The notes beneath the pieces were generated by a model. That model saw only the letters and a program-made list of their open reading frames with translations, was not told where the DNA came from and made no database searches. Source: Moniliella sp. 'wahieum' (lineage: Eukaryota; Basidiomycota; Moniliellomycetes; Moniliellales; Moniliellaceae). From it: a stretch of 64,000 nucleotides of DNA. The position numbers and the translations under genes were made by a program. Below, in pieces: positions 33,573-45,999 of the stretch (the first letter of the stretch is position 1; each line of letters begins with the position of its first letter). Location: assembly GCA_003971905.1 (NCBI GenBank), contig RSEE01000058.1:124001-188000 (forward strand), written 5' to 3'.

Positions 33573-35268
33573 ATGTCCCGCGCCCGCCCGCCAAGGCCGC
33601 CGCCCCGACGACGGCCTGAGCGACCAGGAGCGGCAGGTGTACGACACCATCGCCGCCCGCCCGGCGGCGCCATCACCTCCGCCGAGCTCGCCTCCGTCTT
33701 CAGCTCGCTCAAGGGCGAGGAGCGCGTGCAGCTGATCAACAAGCTCTCCCGCAAACATCTTCTCACCGCCGAACGGCTCCAGTCCGGCGTGCGCTGGACG
33801 GTGGTCGACAAGAACGAGGCTCTGCTCGTTGGCTCTCTCTCGGCCGACGAGCGGATGATTTTCTCCGTCATCCGCGACGCTGGCAACGAGGGCATCTGGT
33901 CCCGCCATGTCAAGGACCGCACAGGCCTCCACACCACCATCGTGACCAAAGTGCTGAAGAACTTGGAGAACCAGCGCTATGTCAAGATTGTCAAATCGGT
34001 CAAATTTCCCACCAGAAAGATCTACATGCTGGCGTCTCTGCAGCCGTCGGCCGAGTTGTCGGGGGGACCGTGGTACTCCGACACGGAGCTGGACGTTGAG
34101 TTCATCACCACCCTCTCCAAGTTGTGTGAGGGCTTTATTGCCTCGCGCACCTTCCCTCCGCCCTCTTCCGATGGCCAGCTGTTCCCGCCGGATGGTTGGA
34201 GAAGAAGCTGCCCACCGCGGAGGAAATCCACCAACACATCAAACAATCCCGTGTGGTCAATACCCAGATTGGGGTGGAGCACATTACCCAAATCCTCAAC
34301 ACACTGGTGTACGATGGCAAGGTCGAACGTTTCCCCTCGATGTTTGGCCGGCCTACGCGTTCCGGATCGAGGAACGATGAGAGCGAGTATGAGTCCGAGT
34401 CTGAATCTGGGTCGGGTCTGGGTCTGGGTCCGAGTCGACCTCCCACTCTGAATCTGAAACTGCCTCCGAATCAACTCAAGCTCCGAGACGGAAGGACGGA
34501 AGCGCAAGCGCACCAGTAACAAGTTGCGCACCCGCAGCAGCAGGAGTAGGAGTCGAAGTAAATCCCGCTCGAAGCGACACAGGTCGTCCCGCTCTCGCTC
34601 CAAGCGGAAAGATTCGGACGAGTCGGGATCCGAGACAAGCTCTGCGTCCGAATCCGAGTCGGACAGCAACCGTCGTGCTCGCTCCCGCTCCCGGTCCTTG
34701 TCCAAGTCGAAAAAGTCTAGTTCCAAACGAAAAGCCCGCCCGATTTCGGACGACTCGGAGGAGGAAGTGGAGGCGCAACCCCCCCCGGGGCTGACTTGTA
34801 CGTCTACCGCACTCTGCGGCAGTGGAAAGGATCCGCGTCCTCCACGGTGCTACAAGAAGGAACCGGGTACGCGCTTGCCTATACACTGGGGCTTGGCCTG
34901 GAGGAGGAAGTGGTGGATGAGCTGGAGACCGAGGTTAAGGCTTCCCTGGCCCAGTCCGACTCGACTGGTTTGGCTGTCAGCCAGATTCCTTGTGGTTCTT
35001 CTTCTGCTGGGGAATTTTGTTCCCAGGGTGGAACCACGACCGCGGAGGAGTGTCCCCACTTTGCCTCCTGGCTGGAAGCGGGGTGGAAAGCACGGGTGTC
35101 GCGGATTTCCAAGGCCAAGGCAACGGTGCGGGAACGGACAATGCCGACCAGTGTGGTGCCAGAAGAAAATGGCGATGGCGACGCCGATGCGGAGGCCGAG
35201 GGCCTAGAGGAGGGGGGGAGCAGGAGCAGGAGGACTACGAGATGCAGGAGGATGCGGGGTACGAGTGA
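33573..35268 (+). CDS. RPC34: RNA polymerase III subunit RPC34/RPC6
   Basis: Subunit of the Pol III initiation subcomplex (RPC82-RPC34-RPC31), with tandem winged helices that open promoter DNA. Core motifs: LSDQERQVYDTIAARP, LLVGSLSADERMIFSVIRDA, GIWSRHVKDRTGLHTTIVTK, LKNLENQRYVKIVKSVKFPT, KIYMLASLQPSAELSGGPWY and HITQILNTLVYDGKVE. The C-terminal iron-sulfur segment reads QIPCGSSSAGEFCSQGG...ECPHFASWL. Between the third winged helix (YDGKVE, about 34325) and LYVYRTLRQW (34793) there is an insert of roughly 150 residues rich in Ser, Arg, Lys and acidic residues (for example RSSRSRSRSKSRSKRHRSSR), absent from the human and yeast proteins as I know them. The second Cys of the usual four is replaced by Ser. 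Several frame breaks exist; the natural end is probably QEDYEMQEDAGYE at 35268. Confidence 0.9.
34375..34785 (+). other. RS-like and acidic insert in RPC34
   Basis: Codes for alternating Glu/Ser (DESEYESESESGSG), basic RS dipeptides (SRSRSRSKSRSKRH, RRARSRSRSLSKSKK) and an acidic SDDSEEEVE stretch. It interrupts the normal spacing between the third winged helix and the C-terminal region. Flanking coding sequence is conserved on both sides, so it is not an intron boundary artefact. Confidence 0.7.
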
Positions 35269-35716
35269 GTCGAGCAAAAGAATGAGATACCAGACTTGGG
35301 ATGTAGGCAGAAACGGGAGGGGTAGCCTGCGCTGGTTGAACGTTGATTGATGGGTAGGGCTGCTGCTACACTGGGCGGATCGGCACGTGGTGTGGGACCA
35401 GAATGTTCAAAAAGGGGTGGCGCACCAGGCAGCACCCGCGAGGGTTCGAACACCCGCACACTGGCGCTGCGCCTGCGCCCATCTCGCACAGGCACAGCCG
35501 ATGGGCGCGCTCTGACACACCGCACTGGCCCAGTGTCGCTGGGCGCCTGCAACCCTATGCCGATCAGAGGCAGTGCACAGCACTGGTCGTCAGATCTCAG
35601 ATGCTCTGTTTCGACTGCCCCCAACTCGCCGATCGCGGCCCCCAGAGAGGCGGACCACCACCACCACCGCCCCTTCTTCGCCTTTACCCCCGCCCCTGCG
35701 CCGCCATCGCCCAACG

Positions 35717-36779
35717 ATGCGCATCCCTCCCTCCCTCCTCTCGTCCCTGGGCGTCGCCTTGGCCTTCGTGCTGCAGGTGCATGCCAGTGCCGCTCCCAAG
35801 CAACCGAACCCGACACCACCCCTGCGTCTGCTCCGTATCCAACAACCGTCTGTCCGCCGACCAGAACGCCTTTGTGTCCGCCTGCGACAACCTCCACTAC
35901 TGTGGCACCGACAACAAGTGCCATCCGAATGGGTGCAGGAAAGACGAGTATCCGTTTGGCTATGCGCGCAAATCCGACTGGCCACCCCTCTGCCCTTCCA
36001 ACACCTTCTGTCCCGACGAGCTCGACTCGTGCAAGCCCCTCGTTCCTCTCGGCGGTAGCTGCCAGCTGAACCGGGATGACGAGTGTCAGCCCCCTCCTGA
36101 ATCGCTTGCCGCGCAGGGCGTCAAGTCCATCTGTCTCGAGTTCAAGTGCCAGTACCAGAACCACACTGGAGGCGACAAGTGCACCAATGAGAACACAGTC
36201 TACACGGTCTATGAAACGCCTACCCTCACCTACGGCGACATTATTTCGCGCGACAACTGCCATCCTCGGTTCTACTGCGACGCTCCAACCTTGACCTGCA
36301 TGCTCAAGAAGAACCTGGGGCAACATTGTGCGGCCGACAAGGAGTGCCGCTCCTTCCACTGCGTCGACCACTCGGGTGCGTCCGGATCGCAGCTGTACAA
36401 CAACGATGCGACGGGCGTGTGCAAGGAGCCACCCAACATCCCTTCCAAAACGGGAGCTTGGGTGTATGTGCTGGTAGCACTGGGCCTTGTGGCAGGTGGG
36501 ATTGTACTCTGTTTGGCCCTGCTATACTTGCACACCAACTCGCGCCGGACCCGCAACCGGGAAATCAAGTCTTACTACCAACTCCAGACCCAACTGCGGA
36601 CGACATCCAGAGATGTAGAGGCAGCTAAGGAAACAGTGGCCCAACACACAGCGCCCAACTCACGTGTCCAGAGCCAGTACCACCTCCGCTCCCCCGCCGG
36701 CAGCGCTGCCAACTTGCCCGCCCGTTCGTCCCAGATTGGTCTGACGGGACCCACGTCGCCTCCTGTGCGACGGTACTAA
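35717..36779 (+). CDS. Cys-rich type I membrane protein
   Basis: An ATG at 35717 starts a signal peptide (MRIPPSLLSSLGVALAFVLQ, cleavage likely after VHASA). After a one-base frame change in a C-run near 35820, an ectodomain of about 210 residues follows with many evenly spaced cysteines (ACDNLHYCGTDNKCHPNGC, SNTFCPDELDSCKPL, NCHPRFYCDAPTLTCM, HCAADKECRSFHC). One transmembrane helix follows (VYVLVALGLVAGGIVLCLAL), with a basic stop-transfer RRTRNRE. A Ser/Gln-rich cytoplasmic tail ends in PPVRRY. The layout is that of a cell-surface or secretory-pathway membrane protein, recalling Cys-rich proteins common in basidiomycetes, but I cannot name a family. Intron-free as read. Confidence 0.75.
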
Positions 36780-37950
36780 CGCAAACCGTCCATCATCCAC
36801 TTTTTCTTCTTGTTAGCTAGTCCTCCTCCCCTCCTCCCCTCCCGTCCCCTCCCCTCCCCTCTCTGGATGCCTCTCCTTCCTTTTCCCCCCGTGTCCTCTC
36901 GCTCTCGCATCAGCATGTTTTGCACCCGTTTATTCCCCTCGGGTCGTCATGGTCGTCCTCCTTGTGCGAAACATGTGTCCCTGTTGGTCTCGCTCTATCA
37001 AGGCGCTCTCTATACGGGGAAAATGGGAAGGATGTATAGGCGGGACGCGGCCAATAGGTTCTGGCTGGCGGGCATGGACATGGACCGTAGGATTGTCCCC
37101 ATGATGCTCAGGGCCCCACCCAGTGGTCAACCTGATAGAAAACCAACTGCCACACGTGCTGCTGGCGCCAATCCTCTCGCCCGCATGTGGCTTTGTTGAT
37201 CTTTTTATTGGATGCATAGTTGGACTTCAAGGGGAGGACGTTACCGAATAGCGAGCGACCCAGTAACCAAGAAATGTGCTCCGAGGCATGAACCTTGCCG
37301 ATAATCTCTCCGCCTTCAGTTCGTTAACCGGTGTGATCGTGATCCGAGGCGAAGGACCACAGTTTGCCAACTGAAGAGGTTGAGGGGGATGGACGGAACG
37401 CAGAGGGGTCATTAGGAGGTGGTTATAAGACGTTTCTCTTCCCCGCAGGCTACAAGTGCATGTGGGCGTCAATGACCCGTAGCGTTTTGGAAGGGTCGAG
37501 CCTGACAGCCAATGATAGCGCGAAATTGCTCAATAGACGGACAACGTTTTGTTTTGGACGAGGTGAGCTGGAATGAGAACCTACTAGTCAAGAAGTCGAA
37601 TAACGCGTTTGTTGCCAACACCAGGATCCGTTACGGGGGTCGCGAGCGGGGTGTCAGGCGGCGCCAACTGAGGGTGGGCTCGGCTGATGCTGCACGCAGC
37701 ATGGCGAATGAAGTCCTTGCTAGATCGCTGGGTCCCACCGATCCCACGGTGGCCTTCAATCCGTGCAATTGATACTCGATATCGAACTGATAATCGTGCT
37801 CTGGCCTCTCAGGCAAGGCAGCTGGGCGAGTTGGGCAAGTGTATATGGTTACGTCAGCGGCCGCAGCCCCCCCTGCCGGCCGCTGCCACCTCCGCCACCT
37901 CGGCCGCCCCGCCACCGCCGCCCGCCGCTGCCCCCCCGCCGTCGGCCGCC
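36780..37950. other. Intergenic, no gene seen
   Basis: A CT-rich run of CCCCTCC units at about 36824-36865 follows the membrane protein gene. A possible coding piece on the minus strand (NELKAERLSARFMPRSTFLG, about 37260-37330) has no ATG and no recognisable family. The last 200 bases hold the SNARE promoter. Confidence 0.4.
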
Positions 37951-39029
37951 ATGTCCACCGGCAGCGCTGAGCGCGCCGCGCGCTTCTCCTCGCTGCACGC
38001 CGCCACGCTCCAACTTGTGCAAGAGCGCCAGCGTGCGCGCGGCCTCAACCTACCCGTTGCCGCCGTTGCGCCGACCGAGGCTTTGATCGAGACCAACTTG
38101 GCCCAGCTCGTCGACGCCGCCCAGGGCATAGCCGAGGAGTTGCGCGACACGGACCAGGCCGCTCGTAATGGACGCGTGGCGCTGGCCGAGGTGCGTCAGG
38201 CAGAAGACGATTTGGCAGAAGCCAAGTCCAACCTCACCTCCTTGCTTACCATGCTTGGCACCGACCCTTGGGCCACCGCGTTGCGCACCACCACCAAGGC
38301 TTCGTACGTTTCCCCCTCTGCTTTCCTCTTGCCTTACTGAAGATGCAATTGGGCTGACCAAGGTGTAGATCTGCCCTGCTCAACCCGCCTCCTACCGAGC
38401 CCGCTGCGCTTCCCGTGGAAGGCACGCCCTCCACCCCCACGTCAAGCGGGCCGACGCAGGCCAAAGCGCAACGACCAGACTACTACCATGACGACATTGA
38501 GGATGACGTGGAGGCCAGTGCAGCGTTGCTCCAAAGCCAACAACTGCAGATGGACACTCAAGATGCCCACCTGGACTTGCTTGGACAGAGTATTCAACGG
38601 CAACAGCACCTCAGCCTGCAGATGAACGAGGAATTGGGCCGACAGTACGTCCCCCCCCCCTTCCCTGCTCTCTGCTCTCCTCTCCTCTCGGTATGATGAT
38701 GGGATGCTAACATTCTAACGTTTCCTCCCCCGCGCCCCCATTAGCTCGGAACTGTTGGACAGCTTGGACAGCGCAGTGGACAATACAGCCTCAGGGTTGA
38801 GTTCGGCCCACCGGAGGTTAGATACGTTCCGCCGCGCTTCGCGAGAACATGGTACGTCCTCTCTTCTCTTCCCTTCCCTTCTCTTCCCTTGCCTGCCTTT
38901 CCTTTCCCTTGCCATGGGCCGCTGGCTGCTGGGGTGCGACGAGGAAACTGATTGTGTCGGACCAGGAACAAGTTTACGATTGTTGGGCTGATTATTCTGC
39001 TCATTTTGATCATTGCACTGGTCAAGTGA
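37951..39029 (+). CDS. Qc-SNARE, syntaxin-8 type
   Basis: Tail-anchored SNARE for endosomal/vacuolar membrane fusion. Exons: 37951-38303, 38369-38644, 38745-38851 and 38966-39029, all three introns with GTACGT donors. The N-terminal helical region starts MSTGSAERAARFSSLHAATL. The SNARE motif runs MDTQDAHLDLLGQSIQRQQ, then MNEELGR-H-SELLDSLDSAVDNTASGL, then SAHRRLDTFRRASREH. The anchor is FTIVGLIILLILIIALVK, ending the protein. The motif pattern fits syntaxin-8/Fsv1 better than Tlg1 or Vam7. The splice 38644/38745 builds the codon CA|C, placing His where the zero-layer Gln is expected. The exon 3/exon 4 junction needs one extra base to enter the anchor frame, so a base is probably missing near 38851. 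Confidence 0.8.
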
Positions 39030-39383
39030 GGGAGGGAGAGGGGGTTCCAACGGTTTGTCGATCTGTACGATGTCCCGGTACCATTCCCCCCCGCGCCCTT
39101 CTTTAGGGGGGTTGAGGGGGGGGGTATTGTGATGAATCCAAAGCGTGTTTAGAATACATTTTTGCCTTGCCAAGTCTAGGACACGGTGTGTCCACCAAGA
39201 GAGGAGAGGGTGGGTGAGAGAGACAGGGTGGGTAGGGGGCATCGAAGCGAGGGTGAGATGTGGTGGTAAGGAGGGGAGAGAGCGGGAAAGAGGGGAGAGG
39301 AACGGGAAGGAGGGGAGAGGAGCGGAAAGGAGAGGATGGGATGGGAAGGGTAGGGTAGGGCAGGGCAGATGAAAAACGCGAGT
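39030..39383. other. Convergent 3' region with purine tract
   Basis: Between the SNARE stop and the stop of the long coiled-coil gene. From about 39200 to 39365 the plus strand is almost pure purine (GGGGAGAGGA-like). G7-G9 runs lie near 39110. No gene seen. Confidence 0.5.
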
Positions 39384-42300
39384 TCAAGTGGTGCGCGAAG
39401 CCACATCGAGCGTCAAGGGGCGCAGGGCCAACTTGCGCGAGGACTGGGCCTGATGATTGGGTAGACTGGTGGTAGCGGTGGGAGTGGGAGTGGTCTCGGT
39501 AGGTTCTTGCGAGGGGGGCGTTAGGCCATCGGTTTCGACCGAGATGGAGGTAGGGGCACTGTGTTCGCATGAGGAAGACGGGTCGCGGGGTGGGGTGGAA
39601 GAATTGGAGCCGGGTAACTTGAGTCCACTCAAATCGGCCTTGGTGGTAGTATGCATCTCATTGTACGCTTCGCTCAACGCTTCTTGCAACGCACGAATTT
39701 GCGATTGCGCCTGCCGCTTCTCCGCTTCCAACGTCACCACCGTATCGTCCAGATCGCGTACTCGCAACGACAGTTGCTGGCCATCCATTCCCAGCGTCAT
39801 GGTCCGCAACGACGAGGGCTTGCTCCGGTGTCCCAGCGCGGGCTGCGACCGCGTACTGGCCTGCGACGAGGGACGAGAGAGACTGGGTGCATGGCCGGCA
39901 GTAAGCCCAGTAGGCAACGAAGGTACCGGTGGCACATCCCCAGCTTCCGACGACGGTGGCTCAAAGATTCGCGCAACGGGCGGCACGGGCTGCAACTTGA
40001 ACGATTTCCGTCCGCCCGACCGTTGTCGGTCTGCACGACTCGCCGCTCTGGATTGCGAAAAGGATGCGGAAGAGCTAGAGGGCACCCGGTTGGGAATGCG
40101 GTGCGGGGTCCAAGTATGCGTCCGGGCCGCCGCCGAGGGCGCCGAGGTGGACGATAGCGACGGCGAAGGAATTTCCCGCGCATGTACGCGCGCAAGCGCC
40201 TCGTCCAGCATGGCACCTGGCGCACTGGTCATTGGGAGTCTGGTACAACGGGAAAGGGGGAAGTTAGAATGTACTTAAGAAACGAGGAAGAGGAAGAAAG
40301 GAAGAGAGGGAAGGAGGAAAGAAAGAAACAAAGTAAAAGGGAGGGAAGGAAGGACGTACCCAAGCTCGCTATGGGCAGGCGTGTTGACTGTCGACACTGC
40401 CTCGATCGACTTGTCCAGCAAGCCGCGCATACCAGTAAGGAACCGCTCCAAACGTGCCTTCTCCTGGTGGCTCGCCATGACTTGCGTCCGGAGGGCGTGG
40501 ATCAAGCTCCGCATCTCCTTGACCTCACCCACCACCCTTGTCCAATCCAACGGGGCCTGCTTGCCCGTCGAAGCGAGGCCGAGCGTGGGCGGGGTGGAAC
40601 CGGCGCGGCTGATAGGCGTGACGGGCGTCGGAAGCGACATGGCCAAGTGACGGGAGTACTTTGCGGTGTTCCACGCTCCAAGACGGGCGAAGAGGGATTG
40701 GTACTGCGCTGCTCAAAGCGCGAACGCAGACTGCTCACGTCCACCTTGCCCGAACCGGAGGAGGTGGTAGAGACGGTGACACCGGGACTGCGAGAGCGGT
40801 GACAGGCGAAGGCCACGTCCCAGCCAACCGGTTCTTGGGCAGAGGAGGAACTTCGTCGGTGCCCATACTGGCCGTGACGCTGGGCGTCGTTCCTCCCCCC
40901 AAGGAAGCCTGGGGGAAGAGCGAAACAAGCTCGGCCAACTCGGGTTGCAGAAGGACCCGGCTGAGTCGAGGAGGAAGCAAGCAGTGGTTTGGCCCGATCG
41001 CCTTTGCCCGTGCCGAATCGAGCTCGACCCGCATCGCTGCCGCATCCCGCGCCAGTTGCTCGTTCTCCGCTCGCAAATGGTCATACTGCTCATGCAGCGC
41101 AGCGAATTGGACGCGCAGACGGGCATGTTCCTCGCCCAAGGCGGCGTGACGAGCCAAGTGCGACCGATCCTCCTCGCTCCGGGGGGAAGAGGAGGGGGAC
41201 ATGGGCGCGAGCGTACGGAGTGAGACGCCTGCATCGCCTTCATCGTCGGCAATGTCCGTGTGAGCATCGGTGTACTCGCTAGAGGGAATGGGCGACGAAG
41301 GTTCCACTTCCTTTATCACCACGGGCACAGGCGCGAGCATCTCCATCTCATCCGGCTCGGAGCTGAGGATTTCCGACGTGATGGGCGGCGCCAACGATCG
41401 CGCGCCACCGAAACGTAGGGAGGGAGGCTGGTACAGCAGGGGCGTGGGATACGGCCTCGAGCTCTTTTGCAAGACGCGCACGCTCAACTTCCAATCGCTG
41501 GCACTCGGTCCGCAGCACCGCCGTCTCGGCGGTCAATTCGGCCGTGGCATGCTGTGCTTCCAACGCGGCCCGCTCTGCCATGTCCAAACGTCCAGCCAGA
41601 CCAAGCAACTCGGGGTGGTCCAAAGAAGACACGGAGCCCGTCTTGTCCGCCCGCAGGGCCGAAACCAACCGCGTTTCCAGCTCTGCGACACGAGTGTGCG
41701 CGAAGCGGCTAACTCGGGCTCCAGCGACGCGACGGTGCGCTGGAGAGCACGTCTTGGCCTCCAACGCGGCTAGCTTGGTGCCATCGACCACAGGCTGGCC
41801 TTGCTTGGCTGTCGTCGCACTGCTATGCGCCTTGGCCAGTTCTTCCTCAACAACGTCACCTGCACCGCCTTGTCTTGGGTCTGCTGCCGTGCCTCATCCA
41901 GCGCCTTGCGCAGCCCTGCCACAGCTTGCTCCAATGCAGACCGGTCCACCTCCACCGACTGCGCTTGACTTCAGCGTCCCGCGTCAGCTTGGTCTGCTCG
42001 GCCAGCTCCAGCTCGTAGCGTGATACGGTGCTGAGCATTTCCTCCAGCTGCCGCGCCAGCCCCGCCGTTTCGCCCGAGTGGGAACGACGAGCAAGTTCAG
42101 CACTGCGGGGACCGCCATCTCTCGTGGCTTCCGTCCCGATCGCCCGCTCCCGGTCCGTCTCCGTCTCCGCTCCGTCTCTGTCCCTTCGTCCTCCGTCTCC
42201 AACCCAGGGTTCGGGACTCGTTCGGACGCCGGTTGCACACCGCCGCCGCGCCGTTCCAGCTCATCAAACGCGTCGGTAATGTGTTCCGAGATGGACGAGA

Positions 42301-45300
42301 TGAGGGAATCAATGTTCTGACCTGCCGTTTCGCGTTGTCGAGGCACCGAAACGCCCTTGATTTGCAACAAGAGTTGTCCATCTCTTCCCGTCCATCCACC
42401 TTGCCCAACATCTCAGCACACCTCCGATCTTCTTCGCGCAACCTTGCTTCGGCCGACTCGAGGCGGCGCTCAAATGCGGAAAAGAGGCCTTCGCGCTCGG
42501 CCAAAATCCTTCGTTCAGCCGCAACAGCCAACTCGAGCTGCCGCAATCCTCGCTCCGCCTCGTCTGCCCGTCGTACAGCCTCGTCCCGTCGTCCCGCTGC
42601 TCCTGGACGAGCCGATCGGCATGCGTCCGGAACGCACCGTAACTCGCCAACCTGCTTTTCTTGCTCTGTCATCTCCTGCTCTCGTTGAGCCAAGGCGGTT
42701 CCAACTCGGTTCGGACCGCTTCGTGCTGCGCCGTAGCCAAGGCAGGTCCCTTGCCTCCTCGGCCGCCCGCTGCGCCGCACGTAGATCCGCCTCGACCTCT
42801 GCAAGCCCGATGCAACGAACCCACGTCTGACGCCGCTTGCTCTTGCGCAGCCACAAGCGCCTGATGAGCTTTTGCTCGGCCTGGCGCGCCGCGACCAACG
42901 CCCTGCTCGTCTCGAGCGACTCGGCACGGCATGGTGCGTATCGAGTAACTCGCGATGCGCACGACGCAGTTCGTCCAATTGCCCTCGGCCAACTGCGCAC
43001 GCAGGTGCGCCGGCGCGCCCGCCGTACGTCGTTCGACCCATCTTGCCAGAAGCCGAGCCGGGCACCAAAGGTGGCGAAACCATCTGCCACTCCCCTGGGT
43101 CCCCGTCGACTCGCTGTGCACCAGTCCGACCTCGCGCGTCAAATGTCGGATGGATCGGAGGAGCGGAGGGGGCGGAAGGGTCGGCAGTAGACAGGCCGCG
43201 GAGCGTAGCCCCATGTTCGCTTGGCCATCAGTACCGATTGCCTCCACCGCTCGGCCTCGGCTTTGGCGTGGGCCGCCTCGGCCCGAGCTGCCTCCAGTTC
43301 CTCCGTGAGCGAGGCGAGCGTCGTGGCAGTCGTGCCCGTGAGCGCAGCAGGAGAAGGGAGCCGGACCGCAGGAAGCGGACTACCGCCTCCAACCGGTTCG
43401 CGAGCGAATTGAGCTGGTCTCAGCCTGGTCGGCAGCGCGTTGCAGCGTGTCTCGCATCTGCCTCTCGCCTTTCGGCTGCTTCGACACGGGCTGTGGCTTG
43501 AGCCAGCGCAGCGGCGTCACCCGCGTCTCCCGCGTCCAAAGGTGGAAACGAGAACAGAAAGAGAACGGATGGGAGAAGGAGGATTGGGAGAGGCGGCAAG
43601 TTGCTGTTGCAATGCCTCTTTGGTAGATACGAGTTGGTCCGTCTTGCTCCCATGCCAAGGCAGTTGGGCCAGCTGAGCATGGTCCGCTTTGTCCTGCCAC
43701 ACGAAGCTTGCCTTCCTCCCCTTTTGCGCTCGGCCTGGCCACTGCCTCCTCCAGCTCCTGCACGCGACCGTCGTCCGTCGGCGTCCGCGCCGCGTCGTAA
43801 CGGTCTCCTCTCGACGGAAGGTCGGCTGGGGGCTTGTAGAGTAGCATGGGTGGAAAGGAGATCGGTATGTTGCTGTGCCAGCCTCGTGGGTGTCCGTGAG
43901 AGCACGGTGGGACTGTTCCAGGTCCTGATGTTTGCTCCAGCGCGCTGCATGCATCTCCTTGGCCCCGTCCCGTTCGCTTGGAGATGCGTCTGGGTCTCGA
44001 GGAGGGTGGTGAGCCTGTGTCAGCTCTCGTGCTTCGTGCGCCAGGCATCTCGGTCCTCTACGACCGAAGCATGCCGGGCTTGCAACTGATCCCGCCGTGC
44101 GTGAGTTGGGCCAGGTCGCGTGCCAGCGCGTCGACTTGGGCTTGAGCTTGGTCCTGCGCCTCCCGCAACGCCTGTGTCCACCGCTGTTCCTCTTGCTCAG
44201 CACGAAGCAGGTGCTGTCGATTGGCCTCGGCATGGTCTGCGTCGCGTTGAGCCAGCGCCGTCTGGTGTGCCTTCTGCGCCCGTTCGTTCGCCTCCACTTG
44301 GGCAGCGTGCTCGGCTTGCCAGTGCGCCACTTGCTGTTCGAATGCCTTGCGTTCGGCCAAATGCTGCGCGACCAACGTCGCTTTTCGTCGCCGCCTTGCG
44401 CGCTCGGTCCAGCTCGCTCTCCATGCTCCCAGCACGCAACGCAATGATCTGCATCGCCTTGGCAAACGAAATGGACTCCGAATCACTCGAACTGGGCGGC
44501 GAAGCTAACGCCGCAGCCGTAGCGGCAGCCATCAACGTGTCGGCCCCTGCGTCCGTACCTGCCGTGGCCAAAGTCGAACGTGCCTCGGGCTCTGCCTTGG
44601 CGGTACCTGGGGCACGATCTCAGGCTGCAAGGAACTGGGCATGTCGATCCCGTTGGCCACGCCTGCCTCGCCGGCAGGACCAGGAGAAAGGGAGGAGGGC
44701 AAGGGCCAGTTGGCGGGAGCGGGCAGCGAGTGGTGTGCGACCAACGCTTTGCGCAGCCCGGCAGCCTTGTCCGTCAAGGCCGCAGCTTGGTCGGTAGCTT
44801 GCGCAGCCTGGGCCGCGGCCAACTTAGTTTGGGCATCGGCCATTCGGCGCGCAACGCCATCCGACTTTCTGTCCGATCCGCCCCGGGCGAGGTACTGCTG
44901 CTCGACCTGGGACGGGCAGCAGGCAAAGAAAGGGAGAGAGAGCCCGTGGAAGCGTACCCGGCCGACGGCGAGGCCGACGAGAAGGACTGATCGGGTTCGG
45001 CCTCCTCTGGGTCCGTAAGCTCTTCCACATGGTCCGGGTCGGCCGGTAGGCCAAGGTGGACCCGGGCGGGACGGGAGAGCCAGCGGGGGACGGAGCGCGC
45101 GCAATCGGGCAAGGTACCTTGGCGAACAAGGGGTGTAGCACCCGGGGTGGTACCGGGGGACAAGCCTTCGGTTGAAGGGACCGGCGGCGGTGGACCAGGG
45201 GTGGGACCGGCACGCAGACTGGGCAAGGGCGCCATGCCAAATGGATCGTCGAGTACGTCCAGGTGCATGGGCAGGAGCGGATGCAAGCCCCTGGTCCCTC

Positions 45301-45968
45301 TTCGGCTTCGGGGCCATCGTCGGTATCGGTCGGGTGGGCTTCGCTGTCGCTCTCCTGGAGTGGGTGCTGCCACCAGCCTGGTTCGGCGAGCTGGAACGCG
45401 AAGCGGGGGCGGACGAGCAGAGGGGCTGTCGACGTCGGCGTCCCCGTCGCGTCGTCAGCATCGGCATCGAGGGTGGGAGTAGATGTCGAGCGCAGCGTCC
45501 AGCAGCGACGCACGGACGGTCGCCAGGGAGATGGGGCGGAGAGGGGGGGGGAAGGGGTGGTACTGCTGGCGCCGATGGCCGAGCCGGCCAGCACGTCAAG
45601 GGCCGTATAGTGGGGCGAGGGGGACGCAGCCCGTCGGACGCACTGAAGCTCGAGGGGCGCACGGTGGGTGTGGAGAGGGACCCGGTGCGTTGCTCTGTTG
45701 CCTGGGTCGGGCTCACCTGGCTCAGGCCAGGCCCAGGCCAGGCCGAGACCGAGGCCCACGGGGGCGCTGCTGGAGTCGGTCGAGGGCGAGGGCGGGCGCA
45801 AGCGCAGGCAGGGGCGGCAGGTCGAGGGGCCCGCGGGGCAGAGGCGGTGGGTCCGAGTCGCGTGCACGCGCCTGGAGTTCGTGGAAGCTGAGCAGACGTG
45901 CGCGGGAGGGGCGGGCTATGCGGGACTGTCGGACGGCGTGGACGATGGCATGGGCGTGCTCGTCGTCG

Positions 45969-45999
<31 letters not shown>

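Noticed and set aside
35400-35460. tRNA suggested by GGGTTCGAACACCC
   Set aside because: No pairing acceptor, D or anticodon arms can be drawn around it.
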